From contig NZ_CP065592.1 in the NCBI RefSeq assembly GCF_016025255.1, positions 1,221,122 to 1,285,121 of the forward strand: a stretch of DNA of 64,000 nt, in the 5' to 3' direction. The first letter of the stretch is position 1; each line of letters starts with the position of its first letter. Both the position numbers and the translations under genes were made by a program. Source of the DNA: Sphingosinicella flava (GTDB lineage Bacteria; Pseudomonadota; Alphaproteobacteria; Sphingomonadales; Sphingomonadaceae). Under the pieces are notes generated by a model. That model was not told the DNA's origin. It saw nothing but the letters and a program-made list of their open reading frames with translations, and did no database searches. Below, piece by piece: positions 51,206-59,718 of the stretch.

Positions 51206-51312
51206 TTTGGATAGTGACCTTTTGCCCCCCCGCTCTCGCTATCCAAGACATGAGCCCGGACGCGCTAACCTCCCCCCCCCCCCGGTAGCGCCTCCGGGCT
51301 CAAAACTTTTTA
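51206..51312 (+). ncRNA. Candidate EcfG-dependent small RNA with two C-rich loops
   Basis: Starting about 7 nt after the -10 element, the sequence folds as two hairpins. Hairpin 1: GGATAGTGA (51209-51217) pairs with TCGCTATCC (51236-51244), nine pairs with one G-T; the loop holds C7 (51225-51231). Hairpin 2: TGAGCCCGG (51251-51259) pairs with CCGGGCTCA (51294-51302), and after a 2x2 internal loop GCGCTA (51262-51267) pairs with TAGCGC (51286-51291); the loop is T then C12 (51272-51283). T5 at 51307-51311 follows, so hairpin 2 can also terminate. There is no open frame longer than 12 codons. C-rich-loop stress RNAs are known in alphaproteobacteria (GsrN of Caulobacter, EcfG-type sigma dependent; CcsR of Rhodobacter). 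Transcript ends are estimates. Confidence 0.6.
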
Positions 51313-51403
51313 AAGCCCTTCCTTTTCATTGGTGCGCTCCGCTTACGGAGTGAAGCGACGGCGTCTTGCAAGGGCGTTTCGCTTATCCTTTCATGACGTG
51401 CGT

Positions 51404-51428
51404 GGAACCAGCAGGCGCGGCGGGCATT
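51404..51428 (+). promoter_or_regulatory. Weak EcfG-like promoter upstream of the entericidin-like gene
   Basis: GGAAC (51404-51408), 16-nt spacer, CATT (51425-51428) where CGTT is expected: one mismatch. A start near 51435 would give a leader of about 60 nt before the lipoprotein ATG. Confidence 0.35.
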
Positions 51429-51493
51429 GAAGGTGGGTCTCCCCGCACGCCGAACGCGATTGGCGCGCCAGGACGGTTTCAGGAGTGATGGAT

Positions 51494-51622
51494 ATGGTTC
51501 GTAAGATTATCGCGCTTTTCGCCCTCACCACGAGCTTTGCCCTTGGTGCGTGCAACACCATCGAAGGCGTGGGCGAAGACGTCCAATCGGCCGGTGAAGC
51601 GGTCGAAGACGCCGCGGACTAA
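51494..51622 (+). CDS. Entericidin-like small lipoprotein
   Basis: A 42-residue lipoprotein: signal peptide MVRKIIALFALTTSFALGAC with a lipobox (LGAC), then NTIEGVGEDVQSAGEAVEDAAD. The Cys-Asn-Thr-x-x-G-x-G-x-D-x-x-x-x-G motif is that of the entericidin EcnA/EcnB family. AGGAG (51481-51485) is 8 bases before ATG 51494; ATG 51488 is possible but too close to it. In E. coli entericidins are linked to stationary-phase lysis under sigma-S control. Here it follows the general stress locus, with a weak EcfG-like promoter upstream and a strong terminator downstream. Confidence 0.88.
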   Translation: MVRKIIALFALTTSFALGACNTIEGVGEDVQSAGEAVEDAAD

Positions 51623-51647
51623 GCATCCGCTGTAAATCATGTGGGAA

Positions 51648-51673
51648 AGGCGCTCCGTTCGGGGCGCCTTTTT
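51648..51673 (+). terminator. Rho-independent terminator of the entericidin-like gene
   Basis: AGGCGC (51648-51653) pairs with GCGCCT (51664-51669), followed by TTTTT (51669-51673). It lies 25 bases after the stop. Confidence 0.85.
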
Positions 51674-51677
51674 CGTA

Positions 51678-53396
51678 TCAGACGAGATCGTCTGGAACGA
51701 ACCAATAAGGCCTGCCGAAGCGGCGGGCGCGGCCCAATTGATAAGGCAGGACGAAGCCTGTGCGCTCTTCGGGCGGCGTGTCCCGGTTGCGCGCGGCCAT
51801 CGTTCGCCAGCCGGCAAGATCGTCCGGGATCTCGCCTTCGAACAGCTGGCTCCACAAGCGCCGGCGGAAGGCAGGGATTGCAGCCCCTTCTTCCTTCCAG
51901 ACGAACCCTAATTCGGTATCCCAATTGAAGCTACGACCGTTGATGTTCGCCGACGACAGGAGGCAGAGGTCGTCATCCGCGATCAGCAGCTTGGAATGGA
52001 TGTGGATCACGCCCGCGCCAAAGGCGGTACCGCGCGTGTCCTCGAATTCATGTTCCTTGCCGTGCGGCTTTTCCTGCTTGGCGAGCGTGAAGAGGCCGAC
52101 CCGGTCCGGTCCCGCCTTCTTCAGCAGGCGGCCGAGCGCGCGGGCCTGAAGATATTCGCCGTGCCGGTGCGCGAAATTGTCGACCTGCTTCTCGAAAGCG
52201 ATCTCCTCCGGCACATTGGCGATGAGGATGATCACCTCGAGCGCCGGATTGGCCCTGAGCGCCGCTTCGACCCAGTCCGCCGCCTCGCCGGACCGGAAGA
52301 ATTGCGCCTCGATATACAGGCGCTTTCGGGCCGCGGCGATGACATTGCGATGTGCCGCCTTCAATTCGCGGATATGACGGCGCGGGCCGATGGCGAAAGC
52401 GCGCTTGGACCGGCGGGACAGGGTGCGGACGATTTGTACATCGGCTCCTCCCCCCGTCTTCGCTTTTGGCAGATCGATATCGATCGGCGTCAGCGGGTCG
52501 ATCATCAGAGACTGGCCGCATCCCCCGATCCATTCGCCGATTGTCGCGCGGTAACGCGGCAATTCGCGATTCCACAAGGCGGCAAGATGATGCGCCACGT
52601 CTCCCGCAGCCTCGCCTTCGACCAAAGCCGAAATGTCGTGCCAGGTTTGGTCGCTGCGCTGGCGGTGACGCCGGTCGTCCCAGCGCCGTTCATCGAGGTC
52701 CATCCCGCCCAGGATCGCCTTCGCGCCGTCCACAACGACGACTTTCTGGTGATAGGTGGCGGGCCACAGGCGGGGCGGCGGGCCCGCTTGCCATGCCTTG
52801 GGCCGATCGCCGTCCCAGGTGAGGTAGCGCCATAGCCCCGGCCGGGTTTCCAGCCCGCCATCGTCATGCTTCTTTTTCGCGATCAACCCTTCGACGACCT
52901 TGCGGATACGCGAACGCAGGGCGAAACGGAGGAATTGGCGGATGCCCCACCCCATCTCCCCCTCATGCTGAATGACGATAAGCTGCAGGCGGCTGCGTTC
53001 CGCCTCGTCCAATTCCTCCTGGATCGCGCGGATGCGGCGATAGGTGCACCAGGATCCCGCGTGGAGATAATCGGCAAGCACCGGCTCGAAGTCGGCGAGG
53101 AGGATGCGGACCTCGACACCGCGTTTCACCGTGTCGCGCAGCAGCGCCGCCCAATCGTGCAGGCCCTGCGCCCGCGCCCGGTCCGACCGCGTCTTCGTAT
53201 CGGGATCGAAGATGCGGAAAGACATCCAGACGCTCTTCCGGGCATCCAGCACCAGATTTTCGAGCGCCGGGAACATGTCCGCCGCCTCGATCAGCGGCGT
53301 GACGCGGCAATTCCGGCGGACCGGATAGGGCCGCTCGCCGCCCGCATGCGCCTCGCCATCGATGCTGCCGACGAAAAGCGGGCGGATATCCTGCAT
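51678..53396 (-). CDS. Phospholipase D-family protein
   Basis: A 572-residue PLD-superfamily protein with two HKD motifs: 'YHQKVVVVDGAKAILGGMDLDERRWDD' (HxKx4D) and 'HIHSKLLIADDDLCLLSSANINGRSFNWD' near the C-terminus. It has no signal peptide. Close relatives are annotated as phospholipase D or cardiolipin synthase-like; the length and separated motifs fit a phosphatidyltransferase or hydrolase, not a nuclease. ATG 53396 overlaps the tatC stop (TGATG); the frame extends upstream within tatC without function. Confidence 0.88.
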   Translation of the reverse strand: MQDIRPLFVGSIDGEAHAGGERPYPVRRNCRVTPLIEAADMFPALENLVLDARKSVWMSFRIFDPDTKTRSDRARAQGLHDWAALLRDTVKRGVEVRILLADFEPVLADYLHAGSWCTYRRIRAIQEELDEAERSRLQLIVIQHEGEMGWGIRQFLRFALRSRIRKVVEGLIAKKKHDDGGLETRPGLWRYLTWDGDRPKAWQAGPPPRLWPATYHQKVVVVDGAKAILGGMDLDERRWDDRRHRQRSDQTWHDISALVEGEAAGDVAHHLAALWNRELPRYRATIGEWIGGCGQSLMIDPLTPIDIDLPKAKTGGGADVQIVRTLSRRSKRAFAIGPRRHIRELKAAHRNVIAAARKRLYIEAQFFRSGEAADWVEAALRANPALEVIILIANVPEEIAFEKQVDNFAHRHGEYLQARALGRLLKKAGPDRVGLFTLAKQEKPHGKEHEFEDTRGTAFGAGVIHIHSKLLIADDDLCLLSSANINGRSFNWDTELGFVWKEEGAAIPAFRRRLWSQLFEGEIPDDLAGWRTMAARNRDTPPEERTGFVLPYQLGRARRFGRPYWFVPDDLV

Positions 53397-54169
53397 CAGG
53401 CCTCGATAGCCTCCGCATCCTTCTTGGGCCGCCGCCGCTCCGTGAACCAAATGGCGATCAGCGACAATTCGTAGAGGAGAATCAGGGGTATGGCGAGCAT
53501 GAACTGGGACAGGATGTCGGGCGGCGTCGCGACCGCCGCGATCACGAAGGCGATGAGGATCGCATAGCGGCGCCCGGACGCCAATTGCTTGCGCGTGACG
53601 ATCCCGGCACGCTCCAGCAGGAGCAAAAGAATGGGCAGCAGGAAGGCGATGCCGAACGCCAGGATGAAATGCATGACGAGCGAAAGATAATCGCCCATCG
53701 ACGGCAGCGCCTCCTGCTGGATGCCGCCGATATTGCCTTCATATTGAAGGAAGAATTCGAACGCCGTCGGCATCACCACATAATAAGCGAGCGCCCCGCC
53801 CAACGTGAACAGCACTGGCGTCGCGATCAGGAAGGGCAGAAACGCTTTCTTCTCGTTGGCATAAAGGCCCGGCGCGACGAACGCCCAGATCTGGTTGGCG
53901 ATGATCGGGAAGGCGAGGAAGAAGGCGGCGAAGAGCGCCACCCGCACCTCGACGAAGAAGGCTTCATAGAGCTTGGTATACACCAATTTCCCCTGCCCCG
54001 GCCCGAAGGCGTGAACCAGTGGCTGAGCCAGGAAGGCGAAGATGTCGTTCGCGAAATAAAAACAGGCGCCGAACGCGGCAAGCAGGGCCAGCATCGACCA
54101 GATGAGGCGGCGGCGCAGCTCGATGAGATGCTCCATCAGAGGCGCCTTGCTGTCGTCAATGTCCCTCAT
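53396..54169 (-). CDS. tatC: TatC, twin-arginine translocase receptor subunit
   Basis: A 257-residue inner-membrane protein with six transmembrane helices. It begins with the TatC motif '[17 protein letters not shown]' and includes '[41 protein letters not shown]' and '[19 protein letters not shown]'. TatC recognises the twin-arginine signal of folded exports. Last of tatA-tatB-tatC, with a 4-bp overlap to tatB. Confidence 0.95.
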   Translation of the reverse strand: MRDIDDSKAPLMEHLIELRRRLIWSMLALLAAFGACFYFANDIFAFLAQPLVHAFGPGQGKLVYTKLYEAFFVEVRVALFAAFFLAFPIIANQIWAFVAPGLYANEKKAFLPFLIATPVLFTLGGALAYYVVMPTAFEFFLQYEGNIGGIQQEALPSMGDYLSLVMHFILAFGIAFLLPILLLLLERAGIVTRKQLASGRRYAILIAFVIAAVATPPDILSQFMLAIPLILLYELSLIAIWFTERRRPKKDAEAIEA

Positions 54170-54492
54170 GGCAGCTCCCGGGACGCGTCCGTCCCGGCGG
54201 AGGGAGGCAAGGATGGCGGCGGCAACGCTTCGGGCTCGCCTGGGGCCGATGGTAGCATCGGATGCTCGCGCATGATGCGCTCATTCTCCTCGCGCCATTT
54301 TTTCTCCATTTCCTCCAGCTCGGCCTCGCGGATCATCGTGTCGATGCCAGACCGGAAATGGCGCGCCATGCCGCGCGCGCGGCCGACCCAATGGCCGACG
54401 GTCCTCATGACGCGCGGCAAATCCTTCGGCCCGATCACCACCAGGGCGACGAGGGCGATGATGAGAAGTTCGGTCGGCGCGACGTCGAACAT
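54166..54492 (-). CDS. tatB: TatB, twin-arginine translocase subunit
   Basis: A 108-residue protein with N-terminal helix '[30 protein letters not shown]', the conserved Glu and Pro-x-x-Leu-Pro of TatB, followed by an amphipathic helix ([34 protein letters not shown]) and a Pro-rich tail. It partners TatC in signal recognition. Overlaps tatC by 4 bp; 23 bases from tatA. Confidence 0.93.
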   Translation of the reverse strand: MFDVAPTELLIIALVALVVIGPKDLPRVMRTVGHWVGRARGMARHFRSGIDTMIREAELEEMEKKWREENERIMREHPMLPSAPGEPEALPPPSLPPSAGTDASRELP

Positions 54493-54515
54493 GACGGCCC
54501 TTCAGGTTGAAAGGC

Positions 54516-54755
54516 TCAGGGCTCGCGCCGCTCCGGATCGGCCGTGCGGACCGGCTCGACGGCGGGATCGGGGCTGCGCTCGTCCACGATGCGGCGCGGC
54601 GGCGCCGCTGTCGTATCGTCTTCCGCCATGCCCTTCTTGAAACTTTTGATGCCCTTCGCGACGTCGCCCATCATATCGGAAAAGCGTCCCTTGCCGAACA
54701 AGAGCAGGACGAGGATGCCGACGATGAGCCAATGCCAGAGGCTGAAACCACCCAT
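54516..54755 (-). CDS. tatA: TatA, twin-arginine translocase pore subunit
   Basis: A 79-residue protein, [43 protein letters not shown], with the hydrophobic helix, the Phe-Gly hinge and the amphipathic helix of TatA, then an acidic/Pro tail. Polymerises to form the translocation path. Follows scpB by 48 bases on the same strand. Confidence 0.94.
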   Translation of the reverse strand: MGGFSLWHWLIVGILVLLLFGKGRFSDMMGDVAKGIKSFKKGMAEDDTTAAPPRRIVDERSPDPAVEPVRTADPERREP

Positions 54756-54803
54756 GAAATTCTCCGATCACGCCTGAAATGCGAGGCGCTTGTGGAAGGA
54801 CAT

Positions 54804-55385
54804 CTAGTCCTCCTCGCGTTCCGTTTCCAGTTCCAGTTGCTGTTCCAGCGCCAAATCGACCGGATCGAGAAGCCCGGCAGCCTTTAGATCGTCGATACCG
54901 GGCAGGTCGCGGCGGCTTTGCAGCCCGAAATGGGTGAGGAAGCCCGCCGTCGTCGCATAGACGAGCGGACGCCCCGGCGCCTCCCGCCGTCCGGCGGGCC
55001 GCACCCAGCCCGCCTCCATCAGCACGTCCAGCGTGCCCTTGGAAATCTGCACGCCGCGTATCGCCTCGATCTCGGCGCGGCTCACCGGCTCGTGATAGGC
55101 GATGATCGCCAGCGTCTCGACCGCGGCGCGGGAGAGCTTGCGCGGCTCGTCCCGTTCCCTGCGGAGGAGGTGGGCGAGGTCGGCGGCGGTCTGGAAGTGC
55201 CAAGCCTTCCCGCGCTCGACAAGTTCGATCCCGCGCCCGGCATAATGCCGGGCGAGTTCGGCCAAAGCGGCCTTCACGTCGACGCCCTCACCGACATAAG
55301 CGGCGATCTCCTCGGCGGTCATCGGCGCATCGGCGGCGAACAGGGCGGCTTCGACGGCACGGACAGGGTCGGACAGCGGAGTCAT
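54804..55385 (-). CDS. scpB: ScpB, segregation and condensation protein B
   Basis: A 193-residue protein with two winged-helix domains: 'EAALFAADAPMTAEEIAAYVGEGVD' and 'LSRAAVETLAIIAYHEPVSRAEIEAIRGVQISKGTLDVLMEAGWVR...GRPLVYATTAGFLTHFGL', the ScpB signature. With ScpA and SMC it compacts the chromosome. Overlaps scpA by 4 bp (ATGA). Confidence 0.94.
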   Translation of the reverse strand: MTPLSDPVRAVEAALFAADAPMTAEEIAAYVGEGVDVKAALAELARHYAGRGIELVERGKAWHFQTAADLAHLLRRERDEPRKLSRAAVETLAIIAYHEPVSRAEIEAIRGVQISKGTLDVLMEAGWVRPAGRREAPGRPLVYATTAGFLTHFGLQSRRDLPGIDDLKAAGLLDPVDLALEQQLELETEREED

Positions 55386-56134
55386 GCCGCCCGCACGTAA
55401 AGCGGCGCGAAGGCGGCTTCCTGATCCAGTTCCAGCCGCCCTTGCTTGGCAAGCTCCAGCGCCGCGAGGAAGCTCGAAGCGAGGGCGGATTTGCGATACT
55501 CCCCATCCTGCGTCGCGGGCAGAAAGGCTTCGATCGCCGTCCAGTCGACGCTGGCGCCGATCAGCTGCTCAACCCGGCGCAAGGCTTCCTCCAGCGTCAT
55601 GACCGGACGGCGCGAGACGACATGGAAAGCAGGCTCGCTCCGCGCCTTCACCGTGCCATAAGCGGCGATGAGGTCGTAGAGATCGGCCTGCCATGCGGAC
55701 TTGCGGACGATGCGCAATCCTTCCGGCGCGCCGCGCGGAAATACGTCGCGACCAAGCCGGTCCCGCGCCATCAGCCGCGCACCCGCCTCGCGCATCGCGT
55801 CGAGCCGCTGGAGGCGAAGCTGGAGCCGCAGCGCCAATTCCTCGGGATTCGGATCCTGCTCCGGATCCTTGGGCAGCAGCAGACAGGATTTCAAATAAGC
55901 GAGCCAGGCCGCCATCACGAGATAATCGGCGGCGATCTCAAGCTTCAGCTCCTTCGCCTGCGCGATGAAGGCGAGATATTGTTCGACAAGAGCGAGGATG
56001 GAGATTTTCGTCAGATCGACCTTCTGGCCCCGCGCCAGCGTCAGCAGCAAGTCGAGCGGCCCTTCCCAGCCGTCGAGATCGAGCGTCAGCCGTTCCCCAT
56101 CGGCCGCCGATCGGAAAAGATCGTCCCCATCCAT
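55382..56134 (-). CDS. scpA: ScpA, segregation and condensation protein A (kleisin)
   Basis: A 250-residue kleisin with the ScpA N-terminal motif 'LDGWEGPLDLLLTLARGQKVDLTKISILALVEQYLAFI' (residues about 20-57), a helical middle and a C-terminal winged-helix ending AAFAPLYVRAA. It bridges SMC heads. ATG 56134 gives MDGDDLFRSAADGERLTLDL; a much longer open frame runs upstream but antisense to other features and without homology. Downstream of nagZ by 149 bases containing a repeat. Confidence 0.92.
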   Translation of the reverse strand: MDGDDLFRSAADGERLTLDLDGWEGPLDLLLTLARGQKVDLTKISILALVEQYLAFIAQAKELKLEIAADYLVMAAWLAYLKSCLLLPKDPEQDPNPEELALRLQLRLQRLDAMREAGARLMARDRLGRDVFPRGAPEGLRIVRKSAWQADLYDLIAAYGTVKARSEPAFHVVSRRPVMTLEEALRRVEQLIGASVDWTAIEAFLPATQDGEYRKSALASSFLAALELAKQGRLELDQEAAFAPLYVRAA

Positions 56135-56204
56135 GAAAGGAATGTAGGCTGAAGGCGGGGCGAAGGTGAAGCCCTCAAACTGATCGACGTAACATTCTAC
56201 CGCC

Positions 56205-56277
56205 ACCCCAGCGAAAGCTGGGGTCTCATGTCGGACACGCGCATAATCGTTCACAAGATTCCGACTTTCGCCGGAAT
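56205..56277. repeat. Two-hairpin REP-like palindrome between nagZ and scpA
   Basis: ACCCCAGCGAAAGCTGGGGT (56205-56224) and ATTCCGACTTTCGCCGGAAT (56258-56277, one mismatch), 33 bases apart. Same family as 23632 and 1006. It splits what would otherwise be one close-packed operon. Confidence 0.75.
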
Positions 56278-56283
56278 GACGCC

Positions 56284-57291
56284 TTAGGCGTAGGCCAGCA
56301 AAGCATCCCGCTTCGCGGCCAATTCCGCATAACTCGCCACCGGAGCCGCATCCTTCACCGTCGCCATGGCGCGTTCCAGCCGGGCGGCGCTGTCCGGCGT
56401 CAATGTCCCGATCGCGCTCGCAATCGCCTGCATTTCGGCCATGTCGCCCGAACAATGGAGCGCGACGTCGCAGCCCGCCGCCAGCACTTTCGCCGCGCGC
56501 ACGCCGAAATCGCCCTGAAGCGCATGCATGCCAAGGTCGTCGGACATCAGCCATCCCTCGAAGCCGATCCGCTTCCGGATGATCTCGCCGATCACATAAG
56601 GCGACTGGCTGCCGCAATTGTCCTTGTCCCACGCCGTGTAGACGACATGGGCGGTCATCCCCATCGGGGCCTCCCTGAGGCTGCGGAAGGGCCGGATGTC
56701 GGTTTCCAATTCTTCTTCGCTCGCACTCACCACGGGAAGCTCTACATGGCTGTCGCTCATCGAGCGGCCGTGTCCCGGCATGTGCTTGACGACCCCCACA
56801 ACCCCGCCCTCGCGCAAACCGTCCAGCGTGGCACGGCCGAGCGATGCGACCTGCATCGGTTCCGATCCCAAGGCCCGGTCGCCGATAATGTCGTGGGCGC
56901 CCGGCTGGCGCACGTCGAGCAGCGGCAGGCAATCGACATTGACGCCCACATCGCGCAGCAAGGCGGCGATGGCGGCGCAATTGACCCGCAACGCCTCCAT
57001 CGCGCTGATCGGCGCGGCGGCATAGAGCCTCGCGAACGCCTCCCCCGGCGGAAAAGCGGGCCAGACCGGCGGCTTCATCCGCGCCACGCGTCCGCCTTCC
57101 TGGTCGATCAGGATCGGAACATCGTCGCGGCCGTGGATCGCGCGCAGATCGTCCGTCAGCGCCCGCATCTGATCGGGACCAGCGCAATTGCGCGCGAAGA
57201 GGATATAGCCTGCCGGATCGGTATCCTTGAAGAAAGCACGTTCATCCGCGCTCAGGCTCTCTCTCGCCATGCCGAAGATGGATGCGAGCAT
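56284..57291 (-). CDS. nagZ: NagZ, beta-N-acetylglucosaminidase
   Basis: A 335-residue family GH3 enzyme, cytoplasmic (no signal peptide). The catalytic loop 'KHMPGHGRSMSDSHVELPVV' with the His/Asp dyad, and the nucleophile-region 'GFEGWLMSDDLGMHAL', are intact. It removes GlcNAc from muropeptides in peptidoglycan recycling. ATG 57291 follows the SPOR gene stop by two bases. Confidence 0.94.
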   Translation of the reverse strand: MLASIFGMARESLSADERAFFKDTDPAGYILFARNCAGPDQMRALTDDLRAIHGRDDVPILIDQEGGRVARMKPPVWPAFPPGEAFARLYAAAPISAMEALRVNCAAIAALLRDVGVNVDCLPLLDVRQPGAHDIIGDRALGSEPMQVASLGRATLDGLREGGVVGVVKHMPGHGRSMSDSHVELPVVSASEEELETDIRPFRSLREAPMGMTAHVVYTAWDKDNCGSQSPYVIGEIIRKRIGFEGWLMSDDLGMHALQGDFGVRAAKVLAAGCDVALHCSGDMAEMQAIASAIGTLTPDSAARLERAMATVKDAAPVASYAELAAKRDALLAYA

Positions 57292-57293
57292 GG

Positions 57294-57923
57294 TCAGTCC
57301 ACCGTCACGCACGTCTCGCCCGCGATGCGCAGGCGATTGCACAGGCTCGCCGCATCGGGGCCGTTGGCGCGGAGGCGGTAGAGCGTCTTGTCGCCTTGGG
57401 TCACCGCGATGATGCTGTGGCTCAAAGGTTCGAGATAGGCGAAGCGCCCGGACAGCGCCGTCCACGCCTTGTTCGCCGCCGCCTCGCTCGAAAAGGCACC
57501 GAGCTGGACCGTCGCGACCGCGCCCGGCGCGGCGCTCGCGAGGCCTCCGCCGCTCTCCGTCAGCGGCGCTTCGGGAACGGCATCGACATTGAGGCGGCCG
57601 ACCGGCTTTGCGCCTTCGCTGGCCGCGAAAGCGGTGTCGCCTTCGCCCTCGATCTCCATGCCCCCGGGATCGGGCGCCTTGACCTTATAGGGACCGGGCT
57701 CGGCCTTGATCAGCTGCACGCCCTCGCCGCCGCCATCGCCCCGGTTCATGAACCAGAAGAAGCCGCCGACCGCGGCGCCGATCAGCACGATGCCGAGGAT
57801 GACGCCAAGGATCAGGCGCATCGCGGACGGGCCTTCCGCCTCATCTTCCTCGACCGGAATCGGCTGGAGCCAGGGCGGGGTGTCCGCGTCGTTCAGTCCG
57901 CCAAGCCGCCGCCCCTCGCTCAT
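57294..57923 (-). CDS. SPOR-domain membrane protein
   Basis: A 209-residue bitopic protein: cytoplasmic 36 residues, transmembrane helix about 37-59 (LILGVILGIVLIGAAVGGFFWFM), a periplasmic linker, and a C-terminal SPOR domain (about 135-205, 'VATVQLGAFSSEAAANKAWTALSGRFAYLEPLSHSIIAV'). SPOR domains bind denuded septal peptidoglycan, so it is probably a division-site protein. It lies between argS (1-nt overlap with its stop) and nagZ, so a murein-related operon is plausible. Confidence 0.88.
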   Translation of the reverse strand: MSEGRRLGGLNDADTPPWLQPIPVEEDEAEGPSAMRLILGVILGIVLIGAAVGGFFWFMNRGDGGGEGVQLIKAEPGPYKVKAPDPGGMEIEGEGDTAFAASEGAKPVGRLNVDAVPEAPLTESGGGLASAAPGAVATVQLGAFSSEAAANKAWTALSGRFAYLEPLSHSIIAVTQGDKTLYRLRANGPDAASLCNRLRIAGETCVTVD

Positions 57924-59665
57924 CAGTGCATCTCCTCGGCGGCCTCAACACCCATGATGGCAAGGCCGTTCTTGATGATCTGCCCGATCCCGGACGCGAG
58001 TTCCAGCCGGGCACGCGTCAATTCGGGCTGGTCCGGCAACAGGAAGCGGCGGGCGGGATCGTCATTGCCCTTGTTCCATTGGGCGTGGAGCGCGCTGGCG
58101 AGATCGTGGAGGTAGAAGGCGATGCGATGCGGCTCGTGCGCGCTTGCGGCGCCTTCGACGACGCGCGGAAATTGCGCGCCCAATTTCACCAGCGCCAGTT
58201 CGTCCGCATCGAGCAGCGACAGGTCTGCCGTGCCCGAAACATCGATCCCCGCCTCCTTCGCCCGCCGGTGGAGCGAGCAGATGCGGGCATGGGCATATTG
58301 GACGTAGAAGACCGGATTGTCCTTCGAGGCTTCGACCACCTTCGCGAAATCGAAATCCATCTGCGCGTCGGCCTTGCGGGTGAGCATGGTGAAGCGGACC
58401 ACGTCCTTGCCCACTTCGTTCACCACGTCGGCGAGCGTCACGAAATTGCCCGCGCGCTTCGACATCTTCACCGGTTCGCCGCCGCGCAGCAGGCGCACCA
58501 TCTGGACGAGCTTCACGTCGAACGGCACCTTGCCTTCGGTGAGCGCGGCGACGGCGGCCTTGATCCGCTTCACCGTGCCGGCATGGTCGGCGCCCCAAAT
58601 GTCGATCAGCTGATCCGCATTCTGCGCTTTCTGGAAATGATAGGCCATGTCCGCGCCGAAATAGGTCCAGCTGCCGTCGGACTTCCGGATCGGCCGGTCC
58701 TGGTCGTCGCCATAATCGGTCGAGCGGAACAGCGGCAGCTCGACCGGCTCCCAATCCTCCGGCGTCTCTCCCTTCGGCGCTTCGAGCATGCCGTCATAAA
58801 CGAGGCTCCGTGCCCGGAGCGCCGCTTCGGCCGCCTCAGGCTTCTTCGCGGCCTGAACCTCGGCTTCGGACGAAAAGACGTCGTGATGGATGCCGAGCAA
58901 AGCGAGATCAGCGCGGATCATCTCCATCATCGCGGCGACGGCGGTTTTGCGGAACAGAACAAGCCACTCGCTTTCCGGCTTGCCGACGAAGGCGTCGCCA
59001 TGCTCGGCGGCCAGTTGCTCGCCGACCGGCTTCAGGTAGTCGCCGGGATAAAGGCCTTCCGGAATTTCGCCGATCTCCTCGCCGAGCGCCTCGCGGTAGC
59101 GCAGGTGCGCGGAGCGGGCGAGCACGTCCACTTGGCCGCCGGCGTCGTTCACATAATATTCGCGGATGACATCATGGCCGGCATATTGGAGCAGGCTCGC
59201 CAGCGCATCGCCCACCACCGCGCCCCGGCAATGGCCCATATGCATGGGGCCAGTAGGGTTGGCCGACACATATTCGACATTGACGCAAACGCCCTTCCCC
59301 ATCGTGGAACGGCCATAATCCGCGCCGCCTTTCAGAAAGGCGCGCAGCTCGTCCGCCCACACAGCTGCCTTCAGCCGGATATTGATGAAACCGGGCCCGG
59401 CGACCTCGACGCTTTCAACCTCGTCCAGCGCTTCCAGCTTCGGCTTGATGAGGTCGGCGAGCGCGCGCGGATTGGTACCCGCTTTCTTCGCCAGCACCAT
59501 CGCCGCGTTGGTCGCGAGATCGCCATGGGACGGGTCGCGCGGCGGCTCCACCGCCACGCCCTTTCGCTCGACGCCCGCCGCAAGGCTCCCTTCCGCTTCC
59601 AATGCGGAGAGAATGGCGTCGATATGATCGGCAAAGCGGGCGTAAAGCGTCACGGCATCATCCAT
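57923..59665 (-). CDS. argS: ArgS, arginyl-tRNA synthetase
   Basis: A 580-residue class I synthetase. The HIGH motif reads 'NPTGPMHMGHCRGAVVGDALA', the KMSKS position reads 'VKMSKRAGNFV', and the C-terminal DALR anticodon-binding domain is present. ArgS needs tRNA for amino acid activation. The N-terminal Add1 domain is intact. First gene of the argS-SPOR-nagZ set; divergent from hipBA. Confidence 0.96.
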   Translation of the reverse strand: MDDAVTLYARFADHIDAILSALEAEGSLAAGVERKGVAVEPPRDPSHGDLATNAAMVLAKKAGTNPRALADLIKPKLEALDEVESVEVAGPGFINIRLKAAVWADELRAFLKGGADYGRSTMGKGVCVNVEYVSANPTGPMHMGHCRGAVVGDALASLLQYAGHDVIREYYVNDAGGQVDVLARSAHLRYREALGEEIGEIPEGLYPGDYLKPVGEQLAAEHGDAFVGKPESEWLVLFRKTAVAAMMEMIRADLALLGIHHDVFSSEAEVQAAKKPEAAEAALRARSLVYDGMLEAPKGETPEDWEPVELPLFRSTDYGDDQDRPIRKSDGSWTYFGADMAYHFQKAQNADQLIDIWGADHAGTVKRIKAAVAALTEGKVPFDVKLVQMVRLLRGGEPVKMSKRAGNFVTLADVVNEVGKDVVRFTMLTRKADAQMDFDFAKVVEASKDNPVFYVQYAHARICSLHRRAKEAGIDVSGTADLSLLDADELALVKLGAQFPRVVEGAASAHEPHRIAFYLHDLASALHAQWNKGNDDPARRFLLPDQPELTRARLELASGIGQIIKNGLAIMGVEAAEEMH

Positions 59666-59718
59666 TATGGAAAGAGCGCCGCTTAGCCGATGTGGCTTGG
59701 CTCCGCAAATCGCCGCCT

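Noticed and set aside
56135-57187. Open frame continuing upstream of scpA through the nagZ region
   Set aside because: It runs in a different frame over nagZ, which has intact GH3 motifs; scpA starts at 56134.
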